Shown: positions 51,815-62,211, numbered from the stretch's first letter. The stretch is DNA of 64,000 bases from an uncultured Clostridiaceae bacterium (GCA_947177415.1 CAMWUK010000006.1:1-64000), one strand, 5' to 3'. Notes: generated from the sequence alone by a model not told the origin. Numbers and translations are program-made.

Positions 51815-53161
51815 ATGGCTAAAGTTACGTTTGATTATTCTGTAGCAAAGAGCTTTGTGAATGATGCAGAATTAAACATGATGGAGAACATTGCGGAGAA
51901 TGCAAAGAAGACATTGGTAAGTAAGACTGGTGCGGGAAATGATTTCTTAGGATGGATTGATCTTCCAGTGGATTATGATAAGGAAGAATTTGCCCGTATT
52001 CAAAAAGCAGCACAAAAGATTCAGAATGATTCGGAAGTGCTTTTAGTAATTGGTATTGGAGGTTCTTATTTAGGAGCCAGAGCTGCAATTGAATTTTTAA
52101 GACACAGTTTTTACAACAATGTATCCAAGGAAGTTCGTAAGACACCAGAAATTTATTTTGTTGGAAATAATATTAGTACCACATATATTTCTCACTTGTT
52201 AGATGTAGTTGGGGACAGAGATTTTTCTATTAATATGATTAGTAAATCAGGAACTACAACAGAGCCAGCTATTGCTTTCCGTGTATTTAAGAAGAAATTA
52301 ATTGAGAAGTACGGAAAAGAAGAAGCAAACAAAAGAATTTACGCAACAACAGATAAAGCAAGGGGAGCATTAAAGAACCTTGCAACAGAAGAAGGATATG
52401 AAAGTTTTGTAGTGCCAGATGATGTTGGTGGCCGTTTCTCTGTATTGACAGCAGTAGGTTTACTTCCAATTGCAGTAAGTGGTGCAGACATTACAAAATT
52501 GATGGAAGGTGCTGCAAGCATGAGAGAAGAATGCCTGAATAAGCCTTTTATGGAAAATGATGCAGTTTTATATGCCGCTATCCGTAATTTATTACTCCGC
52601 AAAGGAAAAGGTATTGAAATCTTAGCAAATTATGAACCTTCTATGCACTATGTATCAGAATGGTGGAAACAGTTATATGGAGAAAGTGAAGGAAAAGACC
52701 AGAAGGGTATTTTCCCGGCATCTGTAGATCTGACTACAGACCTGCATTCTATGGGACAGTTTATTCAAGATGGACAGAGAACTATGTTTGAAACTATTGT
52801 AGACATTGAGAATTCAAGATGTGAAATTATCATGGAAGAAGAAGATGTTGACTTAGATGGTTTGAACTATTTGGCTGGAAAGAGTGTAGACTTTATCAAT
52901 AAGAGTGCTATGAAAGGAACTATGCTTGCTCATACAGATGGACAAGTTCCAAATCTTTTAGTTCATGTGCCAGAGCAGAATGAATTCTATTTAGGACAAT
53001 TGTTCTATTTCTTTGAATTTGCTTGTGGTGTAAGTGGTTACATTTTGGGTGTGAACCCATTTGACCAGCCAGGTGTAGAAAGCTATAAGAAGAATATGTT
53101 TGCCTTACTTGGCAAGCCTGGATTTGAAGAGAGAAGAGCAGAGTTGATGAAGAGATTGTAA
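51815..53161 (+). CDS. pgi: Glucose-6-phosphate isomerase
   Basis: [61 protein letters not shown]. Confidence 0.97.
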   Translation: MAKVTFDYSVAKSFVNDAELNMMENIAENAKKTLVSKTGAGNDFLGWIDLPVDYDKEEFARIQKAAQKIQNDSEVLLVIGIGGSYLGARAAIEFLRHSFYNNVSKEVRKTPEIYFVGNNISTTYISHLLDVVGDRDFSINMISKSGTTTEPAIAFRVFKKKLIEKYGKEEANKRIYATTDKARGALKNLATEEGYESFVVPDDVGGRFSVLTAVGLLPIAVSGADITKLMEGAASMREECLNKPFMENDAVLYAAIRNLLLRKGKGIEILANYEPSMHYVSEWWKQLYGESEGKDQKGIFPASVDLTTDLHSMGQFIQDGQRTMFETIVDIENSRCEIIMEEEDVDLDGLNYLAGKSVDFINKSAMKGTMLAHTDGQVPNLLVHVPEQNEFYLGQLFYFFEFACGVSGYILGVNPFDQPGVESYKKNMFALLGKPGFEERRAELMKRL

Positions 53162-53240
53162 TGTAAATGTTACTGCGGATAGTAATATGTAAATAGACAA
53201 AAATGTATCTGTTCAAATATTAAGCAGAATTGGACAAAGA

Positions 53241-53273
53241 AAAACAGAAGGTGTAAAAGCCTTCTGTTTTTTG
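53241..53273 (+). terminator. Intrinsic terminator downstream of pgi
   Basis: aaaacagaaggtgtaaaagccttctgttttttg. Confidence 0.88.
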
Positions 53274-53318
53274 TGATATCGGAGTAGAATATGATTACAG
53301 TAATATTTGGCTATCGAA

Positions 53319-53582
53319 TTATGCCCGCTCCCATTTCCCAATCCAGGTTTTCTTTGTGTAATTATACTTCCTGCGATAAAGTACACCGTCTATTACTTTA
53401 TAACACCAGCGTATGTCATCACTACAAGGGGATACAGTGTCCTCCTCTGTAGGCAGGGCATAATGGAGAGGCTGGGTTACAGAACAGTTAAAGGTCTGGT
53501 TATATGCCAGACTGCCATCTGCAAATATAAAAGATACAATTAGCATAGATAAAACAAGACAACAACAAAAATATTTTTTCAT
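53319..53582 (-). CDS. Small secreted protein encoded next to the BlaR1-like gene
   Basis: Signal peptide MKKYFCCCLVLSMLIVSFIFADGSLA; overlaps upstream stop. Confidence 0.6.
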   Translation of the reverse strand: MKKYFCCCLVLSMLIVSFIFADGSLAYNQTFNCSVTQPLHYALPTEEDTVSPCSDDIRWCYKVIDGVLYRRKYNYTKKTWIGKWERA

Positions 53583-54718
53583 GGTAAATTCTCCTCACTT
53601 TCATAAATTGGTAAATCTACTCCGATATCAACGTGATCAACTGTAGCCCAATACTTACCATCCAGATATAGATGGTAACAATCTTCTGATACATGAATAA
53701 AATAAGCATTTTCTGGTGTTAACTCAACAGAACCATCTGCATCTTCTGGCGGCATGTCATGAGTTGGCTCAAAGATTAAACAATAAGAGAAAGCAATAGT
53801 CAGTAAAAATGGAAAGAGAATCATACAGGATAGAAAAAAATTCTTTTTGGTTCTCTGCTCAAGGATAAAATGGATACGTTGAGTCAAAGTGGATGTTTTT
53901 CTTCCGGTAAAAGATAAGGAAATTGGCACAGAATGAAGCTTTTTGCATTCCTTTGCAATATGTACCAAACATTCAGAATATGCGATTCGCTCAGATGGTG
54001 TCATCTTTTGTGTAATATAATAGTCTGCACGAAGCTCCAATAATTTATCCATTTGTATTTCCAGAAGATGTATCAAAGGATTCCACCAATACAAGATACA
54101 TAGGAAATTTACAAATGCTTTTATACATAAATCGCCATGATAGGCATGGGCTATCTCATGTTTTAGGATGTAGGTTAATTCTTCATCAGACACAGAAATC
54201 TCAGGTAACAGGATATAATAATTCCTCAGTCTTATAATCATAGGACATGGAATATGTTCTGTATGTACGATTTGAAATATTTTTTTCTTTTTCTGGGTGT
54301 TTATTATCCTGCTAAGAATATTTTCTATTCTGTTATCTTGTATTATTTGTGATTTTCTTACAAAATGGTAAAAATTTAAATAGTTAAACAGTTGAACAAA
54401 AAAAGCCATGATGGCTCCCAGTATCCATATAAAAATAAGAAAATGAGAGACATGAAATGGGTGCTTACCTAAAGTAACTAAATTATGTTGAAGAACATTC
54501 TGTACAACAGGAAGAACATTCTTGTCATAAATGCTCTTGGTAAATATATATTCTACAGGGATAAAAATTCGCAAAATCAATAATCCCAAGCAGATGAATG
54601 AAAGAGTAAACGATAAACGGTTGATAAAGTACTGATGCCTCAACAAAAACCATAAATAAAATACAGAAATTCCTGATAAAAGAATAACATTTAGAAGGGA
54701 AGAAACTGTAAAGTGCAT
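53579..54718 (-). CDS. BlaR1-like M56-family membrane metallopeptidase
   Basis: ILKHEIAHAYHGDLCIKAFVN (HExxH); LLELRADYYITQKM. Confidence 0.9.
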   Translation of the reverse strand: MHFTVSSLLNVILLSGISVFYLWFLLRHQYFINRLSFTLSFICLGLLILRIFIPVEYIFTKSIYDKNVLPVVQNVLQHNLVTLGKHPFHVSHFLIFIWILGAIMAFFVQLFNYLNFYHFVRKSQIIQDNRIENILSRIINTQKKKKIFQIVHTEHIPCPMIIRLRNYYILLPEISVSDEELTYILKHEIAHAYHGDLCIKAFVNFLCILYWWNPLIHLLEIQMDKLLELRADYYITQKMTPSERIAYSECLVHIAKECKKLHSVPISLSFTGRKTSTLTQRIHFILEQRTKKNFFLSCMILFPFLLTIAFSYCLIFEPTHDMPPEDADGSVELTPENAYFIHVSEDCYHLYLDGKYWATVDHVDIGVDLPIYESEENLP

Positions 54719-54728
54719 TTTGATCCTC

Positions 54729-55154
54729 CTATTTTTTCTTAAGTATCCGTTCCTTTTCTTTGGCTATTACTTCTTCCAGACGTTCAATTTCCTGCAAAGC
54801 AACCGCATCATTTGTTTCCTGTCCAAGCAAAGATGCAACAAACCGTGGAATAGGAATCATTTTATGAAAGCTGCGGAACTGGGAAGAAAATTCTTGTACG
54901 GCAAGATTTCTTGAAGCCTCAGTCGGACGGTAACTTCTGCTTAGTACAGTACCACTGTATACGATGTCAGCCACTTCCACAAGTTCCTTTTTCAATAATT
55001 TACGAAGTGTTGCTTGCACAGTATTTATAGTTAATGTATCATCCCATTTTGCAATTTCAGAAGCAATCAGGGGATGTTCTGCCTGCCATAGGATATTCAA
55101 AATGTCCATTTCTCTGCCTGTCAGTTTTGGGTTATTATTTTTAGCTCTGCTCAT
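54729..55154 (-). CDS. BlaI/MecI/CopY-family repressor
   Basis: LTGREMDILNILWQAEHPLIASEIAKWDDTLTINTVQATLRKLLKKELVEV. Confidence 0.95.
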   Translation of the reverse strand: MSRAKNNNPKLTGREMDILNILWQAEHPLIASEIAKWDDTLTINTVQATLRKLLKKELVEVADIVYSGTVLSRSYRPTEASRNLAVQEFSSQFRSFHKMIPIPRFVASLLGQETNDAVALQEIERLEEVIAKEKERILKKK

Positions 55155-55252
55155 ATAGCCAACATCCTCCTAGGATTAGTTAGTATTTATTAATAATATA
55201 TATTGTTTTATAGTGTGTGTCAAGAAAAACAACATGAATTATGTAAATTAAT

Positions 55253-55439
55253 GTAAGAGTTCAGCCGGGTTCATTCATAAAGTGCCAGAATATACAAATT
55301 GGCTAAAAATATTTTTTCTGGCTGGACACTTTATTCATGAACGGCGTTAAGCACATAAAAGTATATGCACAAATTGCCCTCTATGAGCAAGCTCACTCGC
55401 GCAATTTGCACATATACTTTTACCCGGCTGAACAGTTAG
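55253..55439. mobile_element. Large type VI palindromic element (about 187 bp)
   Basis: gtaagagttcagccggg...cccggctgaacagttag with two long internal hairpins; no clean duplication. Confidence 0.7.
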
Positions 55440-55534
55440 CACAAAATATATATTAGGTGTAACCTTTTATAAAAAATAGGTACTAATGATATAAGCAAAT
55501 TATATTTGTAAATGGAAGAAAGGGGTTGTTCTAT

Positions 55535-56497
55535 ATGAAAAAAGAATTATTTGAGCAAGCTATGGAACATATAGAAGATGAAATTGTGGAGGAAGTAATG
55601 GAACAGCATATATCAAAAAAACAGGTGCCCCCAAAGATACCCAAAAGGCGGATAAAGACAAAAGCACTTGTAGCTGCAGCCAGTTTGTTACTTATTGTTG
55701 GAATTTGGGGAATGAGCCAATATTATTTTTTTGTAGGTGAAAATACAAACCAGAGCATAGAGGTCAGCCAGACACCTGCCATATTAAAGGAAGAAGAGCG
55801 GTTACCATCCTCGATAAAATATGAAGATTTAAAACTTGCCAAAGTTACGGAAACTATAGATAATATTAACCATATATCAGATATTATAGTATTTGAGGAT
55901 ACGATGCTTGAAAAATTTGAGGAAAGTATGTTGGCAGACGGTCGGAGTATTGTAGAAGCGACCATAAAAAAGGCTTATGTGAAAGAGTATGAATACAAAG
56001 TGAAAGAAGATAAGTTTGAAAAAAATAAAACAGGAACACGAAAAGCATATACAATTGTATATGAAGTGGAGATTGATTATGTATGGTATGGAAATTACAA
56101 AAAGGGAGATAAGGTAATTATAGAAGAAGAATCGGTTGCCTGTTTTAGCACACTGGCATTTTATTTAGAAATAGGAAAGTCGTATGTACTGCCATTATAT
56201 GAGGGAAAGGATACAATACGTCTTCTTAGTGGAGAAAAACTACTTTCAGGAAATATTAAGAAGCAAAGCAGGGTGGGGATTATCTATCATCCATTCCATA
56301 AACAAATAGAGATTACTCTTGACCATAAGTATATTGCCGGAAGTGATTGGACTGTTCTGTCAAAGGAAAAAAATAAGGCAGAGGTTGAGATGGATAAGAA
56401 AGAAAATGGCATGGCGGAAAAATTCTACCTTTATACAGAAGACACATTTGCGGACTATATGGAAAAGGTGGTAAAAAGGTATTTATCTGCTAAATAG
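55535..56497 (+). CDS. Single-TM hypothetical protein, anti-sigma-like topology
   Basis: Cytosolic N-terminus, one TM (ALVAAASLLLIVGIWGMSQYYFFV), large extracellular domain, followed by sigma factor gene. Confidence 0.5.
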   Translation: MKKELFEQAMEHIEDEIVEEVMEQHISKKQVPPKIPKRRIKTKALVAAASLLLIVGIWGMSQYYFFVGENTNQSIEVSQTPAILKEEERLPSSIKYEDLKLAKVTETIDNINHISDIIVFEDTMLEKFEESMLADGRSIVEATIKKAYVKEYEYKVKEDKFEKNKTGTRKAYTIVYEVEIDYVWYGNYKKGDKVIIEEESVACFSTLAFYLEIGKSYVLPLYEGKDTIRLLSGEKLLSGNIKKQSRVGIIYHPFHKQIEITLDHKYIAGSDWTVLSKEKNKAEVEMDKKENGMAEKFYLYTEDTFADYMEKVVKRYLSAK

Positions 56498-56541
56498 GCT
56501 GTATTCCGTTACAGTTCACATCTATGGTGTGAATGATAAGG
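56497..56541 (+). mobile_element. Fragment of type III right end
   Basis: gctgtattccgttacagttcacatctatggtgtgaatgataa resembles ggctggattccgttacagcttgcaccgtaggtgtgaactgtaa. Confidence 0.55.
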
Positions 56542-56566
56542 TTTATATAGAGGAGGTGAAGAAAAA

Positions 56567-57172
56567 ATGGAGGATGAAAAAATTATGGAGTTATTATTTC
56601 AGCGTTCAGACAGGGCATTATTGCAGATCAAACAACAATATGGAAAGATGCTGGACATAATGACATTTCATATTGTTGGAAACCGGGAGGATACGGAAGA
56701 ATGTATCAATGATGTACTATTTGCTGTCTGGAACAGCATTCCTCCAAACCGTCCATCCTGCTTCCGGGCATATCTTATGAAAACAGCAAGAAATCTTGCC
56801 ATCAAAAAATACCATTTTAACTGGGCAGAAAAAAGAAATACCCATTATAAAATATCTCTTGATGAATTGACAGAGTTGTTTGATGACAAATCCAATAGGA
56901 AAACAAAAGGCAACCAATACAGAACTGTAATGGAAAGTTCTGAAAATGTACAAATGGAATTAGAAGTAAAAGAGCTTGCATCTATTATTAACAATTGGCT
57001 TTTGGAATTGTCAAAAGAAAAGAGGGGAATTTTTGTGTCAAGATACTGGTATGGAGATTCTGTGGAGGAAATAGCAGAATTGTTTGATATCAGTAAAAGC
57101 AAAGTGAAAGTTGTGCTGCACAGGTTACGAAAGGAACTTAAGAAAAGGCTGGAAAAAGAAGGATATATGTGA
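56567..57172 (+). CDS. ECF-type RNA polymerase sigma factor
   Basis: HIVGNREDTEECINDVLFAVWNSIPPNRP...RYWYGDSVEEIAELFDISKSKVKVVLHRLRKELKKRLEKEG. Confidence 0.9.
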   Translation: MEDEKIMELLFQRSDRALLQIKQQYGKMLDIMTFHIVGNREDTEECINDVLFAVWNSIPPNRPSCFRAYLMKTARNLAIKKYHFNWAEKRNTHYKISLDELTELFDDKSNRKTKGNQYRTVMESSENVQMELEVKELASIINNWLLELSKEKRGIFVSRYWYGDSVEEIAELFDISKSKVKVVLHRLRKELKKRLEKEGYM

Positions 57173-57233
57173 GTAAAATGCAAATTGAGGCTACTTTAGA
57201 TGATGTAAGAGTAGAAAGGTTGAATAGTAAATA

Positions 57234-57479
57234 ATGAAAATACTTATTGACACAAATATAATAATTGATGCACAGACAAGTAGAGAACCATTTAGAGAAG
57301 TAGCAGAAAAAATATTTATCTTAGCAGCTAATCAGGTAGAGAATATGTATATAACAGCTAGTTTTGCTACCGATATTTAGTATTTAATAAGGAAACATCT
57401 ACATAATACAGAGCAAGCAATGAGTAGAATGTCAAAAATATTTGAAGAATTAGAGCTTATTGGCTTGTTGGTCAAGTAG
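57234..57479 (+). pseudogene. PIN-domain toxin-like gene with internal stop
   Basis: MKILIDTNIIIDAQTSREPF...ITASFATDI*YLIRKHLHNTEQAMSRMSKIFEELELIGLLVK*. Confidence 0.75.
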
Positions 57480-57708
57480 TCCTTTAATATGGTTTATCTC
57501 TTTTGTATTTATAATAATAAGAATATCAAACTTTAAGATGTATGTTAATTCATACGTCTTATTTTTGTGCTTGAAAATTGGAGAATAAGGGAGAAGAATA
57601 AAAGGTCTAAACAGTCATCTGCATTTGCCAATTTTGCAAACAGTACAATCACTACAATATTTCTCCTGTCTGCAGAAAGTTGATTTTCTTGAATATTGGC
57701 AAAATATG

Positions 57709-57737
57709 TTGACAAAAATATAAAAGTGTTATAGAAT
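57709..57737 (+). promoter_or_regulatory. Sigma-A-type promoter
   Basis: ttgaca-N17-tagaat. Confidence 0.65.
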
Positions 57738-58309
57738 GACAATGTAACGAAATACAATGTTGTATGGTAACAAAACAAAATGGTCTCTGACAAAAGGTAT
57801 TCCGTCAGAGGGTCTTGTTGGAAGTATCCAACGAATGTGCGAGTAACCTTGAAGGGATTTGATGATTACTTATGAGATAAGTTACATCAAAAAAAGCATT
57901 ACATAATATTTATTCAATTTTGTGGTGGGTGGAATATTTTTAATAGGATGGGGAGTGTTGGTTTAATATGTTTTTGGAACTTCAAGGTTACTCTATTACG
58001 AGGAGGTGGGGGATATAGATATGGCACAATGCTACTATATTACAGAGTCAGAGAAAAGAAAAGAATAATTTCTATTATATGGATGGAATGGTTAGTTTGT
58101 GATTTGACAATAAAGTAGAGAGAAAAAGAGAATCCAACAATTTTATTAAATGAAGAGTTACTTATACCATAGAATAACATATTTAAGAAGGAATATGGTT
58201 ATGGATGTGGGAAAAATTTAGGTTTAAATAGCCCAAAAAACAAATATATTTAGTAATATATTTTTATTGATAAAAATAGTAAGAAGATTTTATAATTAGG
58301 GTACATATT

Positions 58310-58588
58310 TTGCCACTGCTATAGTTCCTGAATTATCTTCGTATGATTATGATCTTATGTGCGAAAATATAGATGATAACGGTATATATGGCACTACACA
58401 CGGCAACAGATACCTTTGCCCACTCTGCCTTTGTGAATGGTAAACAGATAGTACATACTAAAAGTGATGAAAATAATGCTGATAATATTAACAACATTAG
58501 CAATCGTTATGATTGTGCCAAGGTGGTTGCAAGAAATTTGCCGGTTCATGTTGCCATTGGAGAAAAGATACCGGATTTTACAAAATAA
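58310..58588 (+). pseudogene. Frameshifted remnant with ALHTATDTFAHSAF metal-binding-like motif
   Basis: ATAIVPELSSYDYDLMCENIDDN in one frame, MALHTATDTFAHSAFVNGKQIVHTKSDENNADNINNISNRYDCAKVV in another. Confidence 0.5.
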
Positions 58589-58786
58589 TATTGACGTTAA
58601 TAAAGATAGTGCATATAATGTTTTTGAAGAAGGTTGATGAATAAAACAATAAGCGGATAAGAGATGTTACTTGTGTTCGATGATTAAGTTCTTCTTTTTT
58701 AATCAAGATTATCCCTTGTACATATAATCGAATTTTCACTTGAACATAGTTACTTTATATAAAAACAAAAGATTGGAGGAATGTAA

Positions 58787-59188
58787 ATGGATAACGTAAG
58801 AAAAATTTCTATTGGTACAATAACATGTGTTGCATTGGCGATGTGTATGTCCTTAACTATTTTTGCGGCAGCAGCAGACTTTTCTACGAAATTGCCAGCT
58901 AATCAGGGGGATGTGGAAATAAGTACGATACGAAAAGAAAGTACTGTAAAGCATTTTTGTATCAGATTTCAATCAATTGGAAAAGGTACCGACAAAGTAT
59001 GTGCATGGGCAGAACAACCAATAACAGGATATAATTATTCAAGCCCATATAACCAAGTTGGAGAGGGATTAACATCTGTTAAGTATTCCGAGGTACCTGC
59101 TGTGGGGAATAATGTTTTGCTTAACTTGGATAATCCGGTGAAGCTTTCCTATGAAGTGGCAGTAACAGGAAGGTGGTGTCCGCATTAA
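58787..59188 (+). CDS. Small secreted protein with a cleavable-type signal peptide, upstream of ABC permeases
   Basis: MDNVRKISIGTITCVALAMCMSLTIFAAAADFS...; RBS ggagg; mature C-terminal WCPH. Confidence 0.75.
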   Translation: MDNVRKISIGTITCVALAMCMSLTIFAAAADFSTKLPANQGDVEISTIRKESTVKHFCIRFQSIGKGTDKVCAWAEQPITGYNYSSPYNQVGEGLTSVKYSEVPAVGNNVLLNLDNPVKLSYEVAVTGRWCPH

Positions 59189-59236
59189 ACTATGATATAG
59201 TAACGAAAGTGTTTGATGTGTATAAGAGGATAGTGA

Positions 59237-59272
59237 CTAACCCTTGGGATACAGTCTCAAGGGTTAGTTTGA
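59237..59272 (+). terminator. Hairpin between secreted protein and ABC genes (terminator/attenuator)
   Basis: actaacccttgggatacagtctcaagggttagttt. Confidence 0.7.
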
Positions 59273-59339
59273 GGTTGTTGTTAGTACTGTAGGTGTAGGA
59301 TAGTTCGTGCTATTTTGGATAAGGGGGGGGGAGAAAGAT

Positions 59340-60176
59340 ATGTCATATTTTATAACAGATGTTAAGAAAATTTACAAAAACAAACTGGTGAAATGGATGC
59401 TGGTTTTTCTTTTGGTTGTTATGATTGCAGATCCAATATCGGTTTATGTAATTAATGCTCGTTATGAAAATTTTTTTGAAGAAATCGGTGCAAATCCTTT
59501 TCAGTTTTGGCTTTTAATGAATTCTTCCAGTTGGGGGAATACAGTAGTTTATACGTTGCTTTTTGTGCTTCCGGTTATATCCACAGGTCTGGTTTTCTAT
59601 AATGAACGACAGTCTTCGGTGTATAAGTGGTTGATTATTCGTAACAGCAAAGCGAAATATTATATATCAAAAATTGCTGCGACTTTCCTTGTTACATGGA
59701 TAAATTTTTTCATACTTTTCTCAATAAACATTATAGTTACTTATTTTGCTTTTTCTGCTGATGCACCTAAAACAGAGCAGTATATGTATTTAATTCCAAA
59801 AAAAGAAATGTTCTCTTATCCATTTTATCAAAGCAATCCATTAAGCATGGTAATGCTTTATGTTTTCTTGAATGCACTGGCTATTGCATTGCTCTCATTA
59901 TTTGCCCTTGCTGTTCATGAGATAATTAACTTGAAAAATAGGTATGTAGCCATATTGTTTCCTTTTATTGCATTGTATTTGATAAATTATGGTACAACTT
60001 TTTTGTTAATAGATCATTTGAATTATAAACTGAGTGTAATCATCCAACCAAGAGCTGCAAGTGCACTTACAAACAATATTCAAAGTATGGATGTTATCAT
60101 AGTATTTTTGGTGGTGGCACTGGTTGATTTGGTGTTGCTTGGTGTTGGATACATAAGGAATGGGGAAACATTATGA
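59340..60176 (+). CDS. ABC-2-type permease-like membrane protein
   Basis: Six predicted TM helices; NERQSSVYKWLIIRNSKAKYYISKIAATFLVTW motif. Confidence 0.75.
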   Translation: MSYFITDVKKIYKNKLVKWMLVFLLVVMIADPISVYVINARYENFFEEIGANPFQFWLLMNSSSWGNTVVYTLLFVLPVISTGLVFYNERQSSVYKWLIIRNSKAKYYISKIAATFLVTWINFFILFSINIIVTYFAFSADAPKTEQYMYLIPKKEMFSYPFYQSNPLSMVMLYVFLNALAIALLSLFALAVHEIINLKNRYVAILFPFIALYLINYGTTFLLIDHLNYKLSVIIQPRAASALTNNIQSMDVIIVFLVVALVDLVLLGVGYIRNGETL

Positions 60177-60838
60177 ATTTCAGAAAAGTCATTATACCAT
60201 TAACTGTTGTTACATTATCCTGTTTTTTGGTTATACTATTTCTTTTGCTTTGTGTGTGTACGGATGAATCAGATTGGCTGGCAAATGTTTTTGCGTATAA
60301 GTTATACATGCTTGGATTAGTGCCATTATATGTGTTTGGTACAGCATATATTGACAGGCAGATGAGGGTTCCAGCCATGATCAGGATAGGACAGAGAACA
60401 AAAGTAGCCACTACATTACTTAGCAGGAAATGTAAATTTGCATTTGCTTACTTATGTACATGGTTTATGCTTGTGAATTTGTTTACCATTATAAAATATA
60501 ATCATTTTCATGAAATGACAGCATTAGATATCATACATAAATTTTTCCGGTATTTGCTTGGATTTATCCTTGTCAGTATTATTGCAGAGATATTTAGCAG
60601 GTCGGGGAATAAATATTTGTCTGGCAACTCCTATCTTGGTGCAGATTTAATTCCGGCACTGGAAATGGTAGTAATAGTGCCAGAAATACGAAAGTATGCC
60701 AGAAATGATTTCAATATTGTCTTTTCATGGATTTTTTGGGATAGTGATATTTTTGGGGCGTATGTGGTTTTAATTACAATGATAGCAGTTCTTTTGTTCT
60801 ATTTATACAAGGTTAGTGTACGAAAGGATATATTATGA
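60173..60838 (+). CDS. Membrane protein of ABC cluster
   Basis: Multiple TM helices; overlaps preceding stop. Confidence 0.65.
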   Translation: MNFRKVIIPLTVVTLSCFLVILFLLLCVCTDESDWLANVFAYKLYMLGLVPLYVFGTAYIDRQMRVPAMIRIGQRTKVATTLLSRKCKFAFAYLCTWFMLVNLFTIIKYNHFHEMTALDIIHKFFRYLLGFILVSIIAEIFSRSGNKYLSGNSYLGADLIPALEMVVIVPEIRKYARNDFNIVFSWIFWDSDIFGAYVVLITMIAVLLFYLYKVSVRKDIL

Positions 60839-61512
60839 CAAAGGCGATTATCAAAAATGGAAGGTTCAAATATGGAATAACATTATGTTCCCTGATTGTT
60901 ACCTTTCTTATGCTTATAAAAATAGAAGGAGTGGATGCATTAGATGCAGTCAGGGTGCTTTTTGGAGGTTACCCATTGAGAAGAATGATATTGATTCTGG
61001 CATTTGTAATGAGTATCGCATTGCTACAATACCTTAATCTGGATTCCATAATGTGCTTCTTGAGGAAAAATACCTGTTTTCTTATTAGATATAAAAAAAG
61101 AAAGACATTAATATATAAATTGCTAAAATACATCTTTTTAATCAATATAGTATTTATTGGACTAATTGTTATTGCCTTTGGAATATCTGCAGTGGTATGT
61201 GGTTTGGATATCTTCGGGATAGATGTTTTTCAAGCTTTGGAACTTGGGTTTAGGGGATATATAATGTGTATTTGCTGTTCCTTAATACAGGTCATTTCTA
61301 TGATAAAAACAGATGAGGCTAATACATTTATGACAATGATTGCTATTTCTGTTTTAGGTGTCTTTTTATCACGTATCAAAATAGGAATATTTACAATATT
61401 TCCATCCAAAATGATAATAAATGAAATGTATATAAATTTACTTATATGTTCTCTATATATAATTGCAGAAATCTATTTCTGTATAATGATGTTTCAAAAA
61501 AAGGAGAGTTGA
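60835..61512 (+). CDS. Membrane protein of ABC cluster
   Basis: Multiple TM helices; overlaps preceding stop. Confidence 0.65.
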   Translation: MTKAIIKNGRFKYGITLCSLIVTFLMLIKIEGVDALDAVRVLFGGYPLRRMILILAFVMSIALLQYLNLDSIMCFLRKNTCFLIRYKKRKTLIYKLLKYIFLINIVFIGLIVIAFGISAVVCGLDIFGIDVFQALELGFRGYIMCICCSLIQVISMIKTDEANTFMTMIAISVLGVFLSRIKIGIFTIFPSKMIINEMYINLLICSLYIIAEIYFCIMMFQKKES

Positions 61513-61517
61513 ATAAT

Positions 61518-62144
61518 ATGCATATTAAAGTAGAAACATTGACCAAGACATTGAAAGACTGTGTTGTGTTAAAAGATATAAATTTAGATTTTTATAGTGG
61601 AAAGATATATGGAATTGTAGGAAATAACGGAAGTGGGAAAACTATGCTTTTGCGTTCTATTGCAGGATTAATACGTCCAACAGAAGGAACGGTTTCTGTG
61701 GATGGTAAAGTATTGCATAAAGACATTTCATTCCCACCGGAAATGGGTATTATTATTGAAAAACCAGAGTTGCTGGAGCAACTTTCGGGTTTGGAAAATC
61801 TTAAAATTTTAGCGGATATTAAAAAAAGTATTTCCCAAGAACAGATTATAGAGTTTATGAAAATGTTTTCATTGGATCCTTACTCTAAAAAGCCATTAAA
61901 AAAGTATTCACTTGGGATGAAACAGAAGATTGGTATTATTCAGGCAATTATGGAAAATCAAAAATTATTGATATTGGATGAACCCTTTAATGCTTTGGAT
62001 GAATCTACTGTGGTTATGTTGCGTAATCTGTTTTTGGATTATAAGAAAGAAGATAAATTAATTATTATCACATCACATCATGCAGATGATATTAGTATTC
62101 TCTGTGACGAAATTGTTTCTTTGCAAGAAGGAATAATGAAATGA
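61518..62144 (+). CDS. ABC transporter ATP-binding protein
   Basis: GIVGNNGSGKTMLLRSIAGL; YSLGMKQKIGIIQAIM; LLILDEPFNALDE; start corrected from 61446. Confidence 0.93.
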   Translation: MHIKVETLTKTLKDCVVLKDINLDFYSGKIYGIVGNNGSGKTMLLRSIAGLIRPTEGTVSVDGKVLHKDISFPPEMGIIIEKPELLEQLSGLENLKILADIKKSISQEQIIEFMKMFSLDPYSKKPLKKYSLGMKQKIGIIQAIMENQKLLILDEPFNALDESTVVMLRNLFLDYKKEDKLIIITSHHADDISILCDEIVSLQEGIMK

Positions 62145-62211
62145 TGCATAACAGGTCAGACTTTGTCTGCCCTGTTTATAGTGGTGCAAACTACCAAGAA
62201 CTACTATGTAG

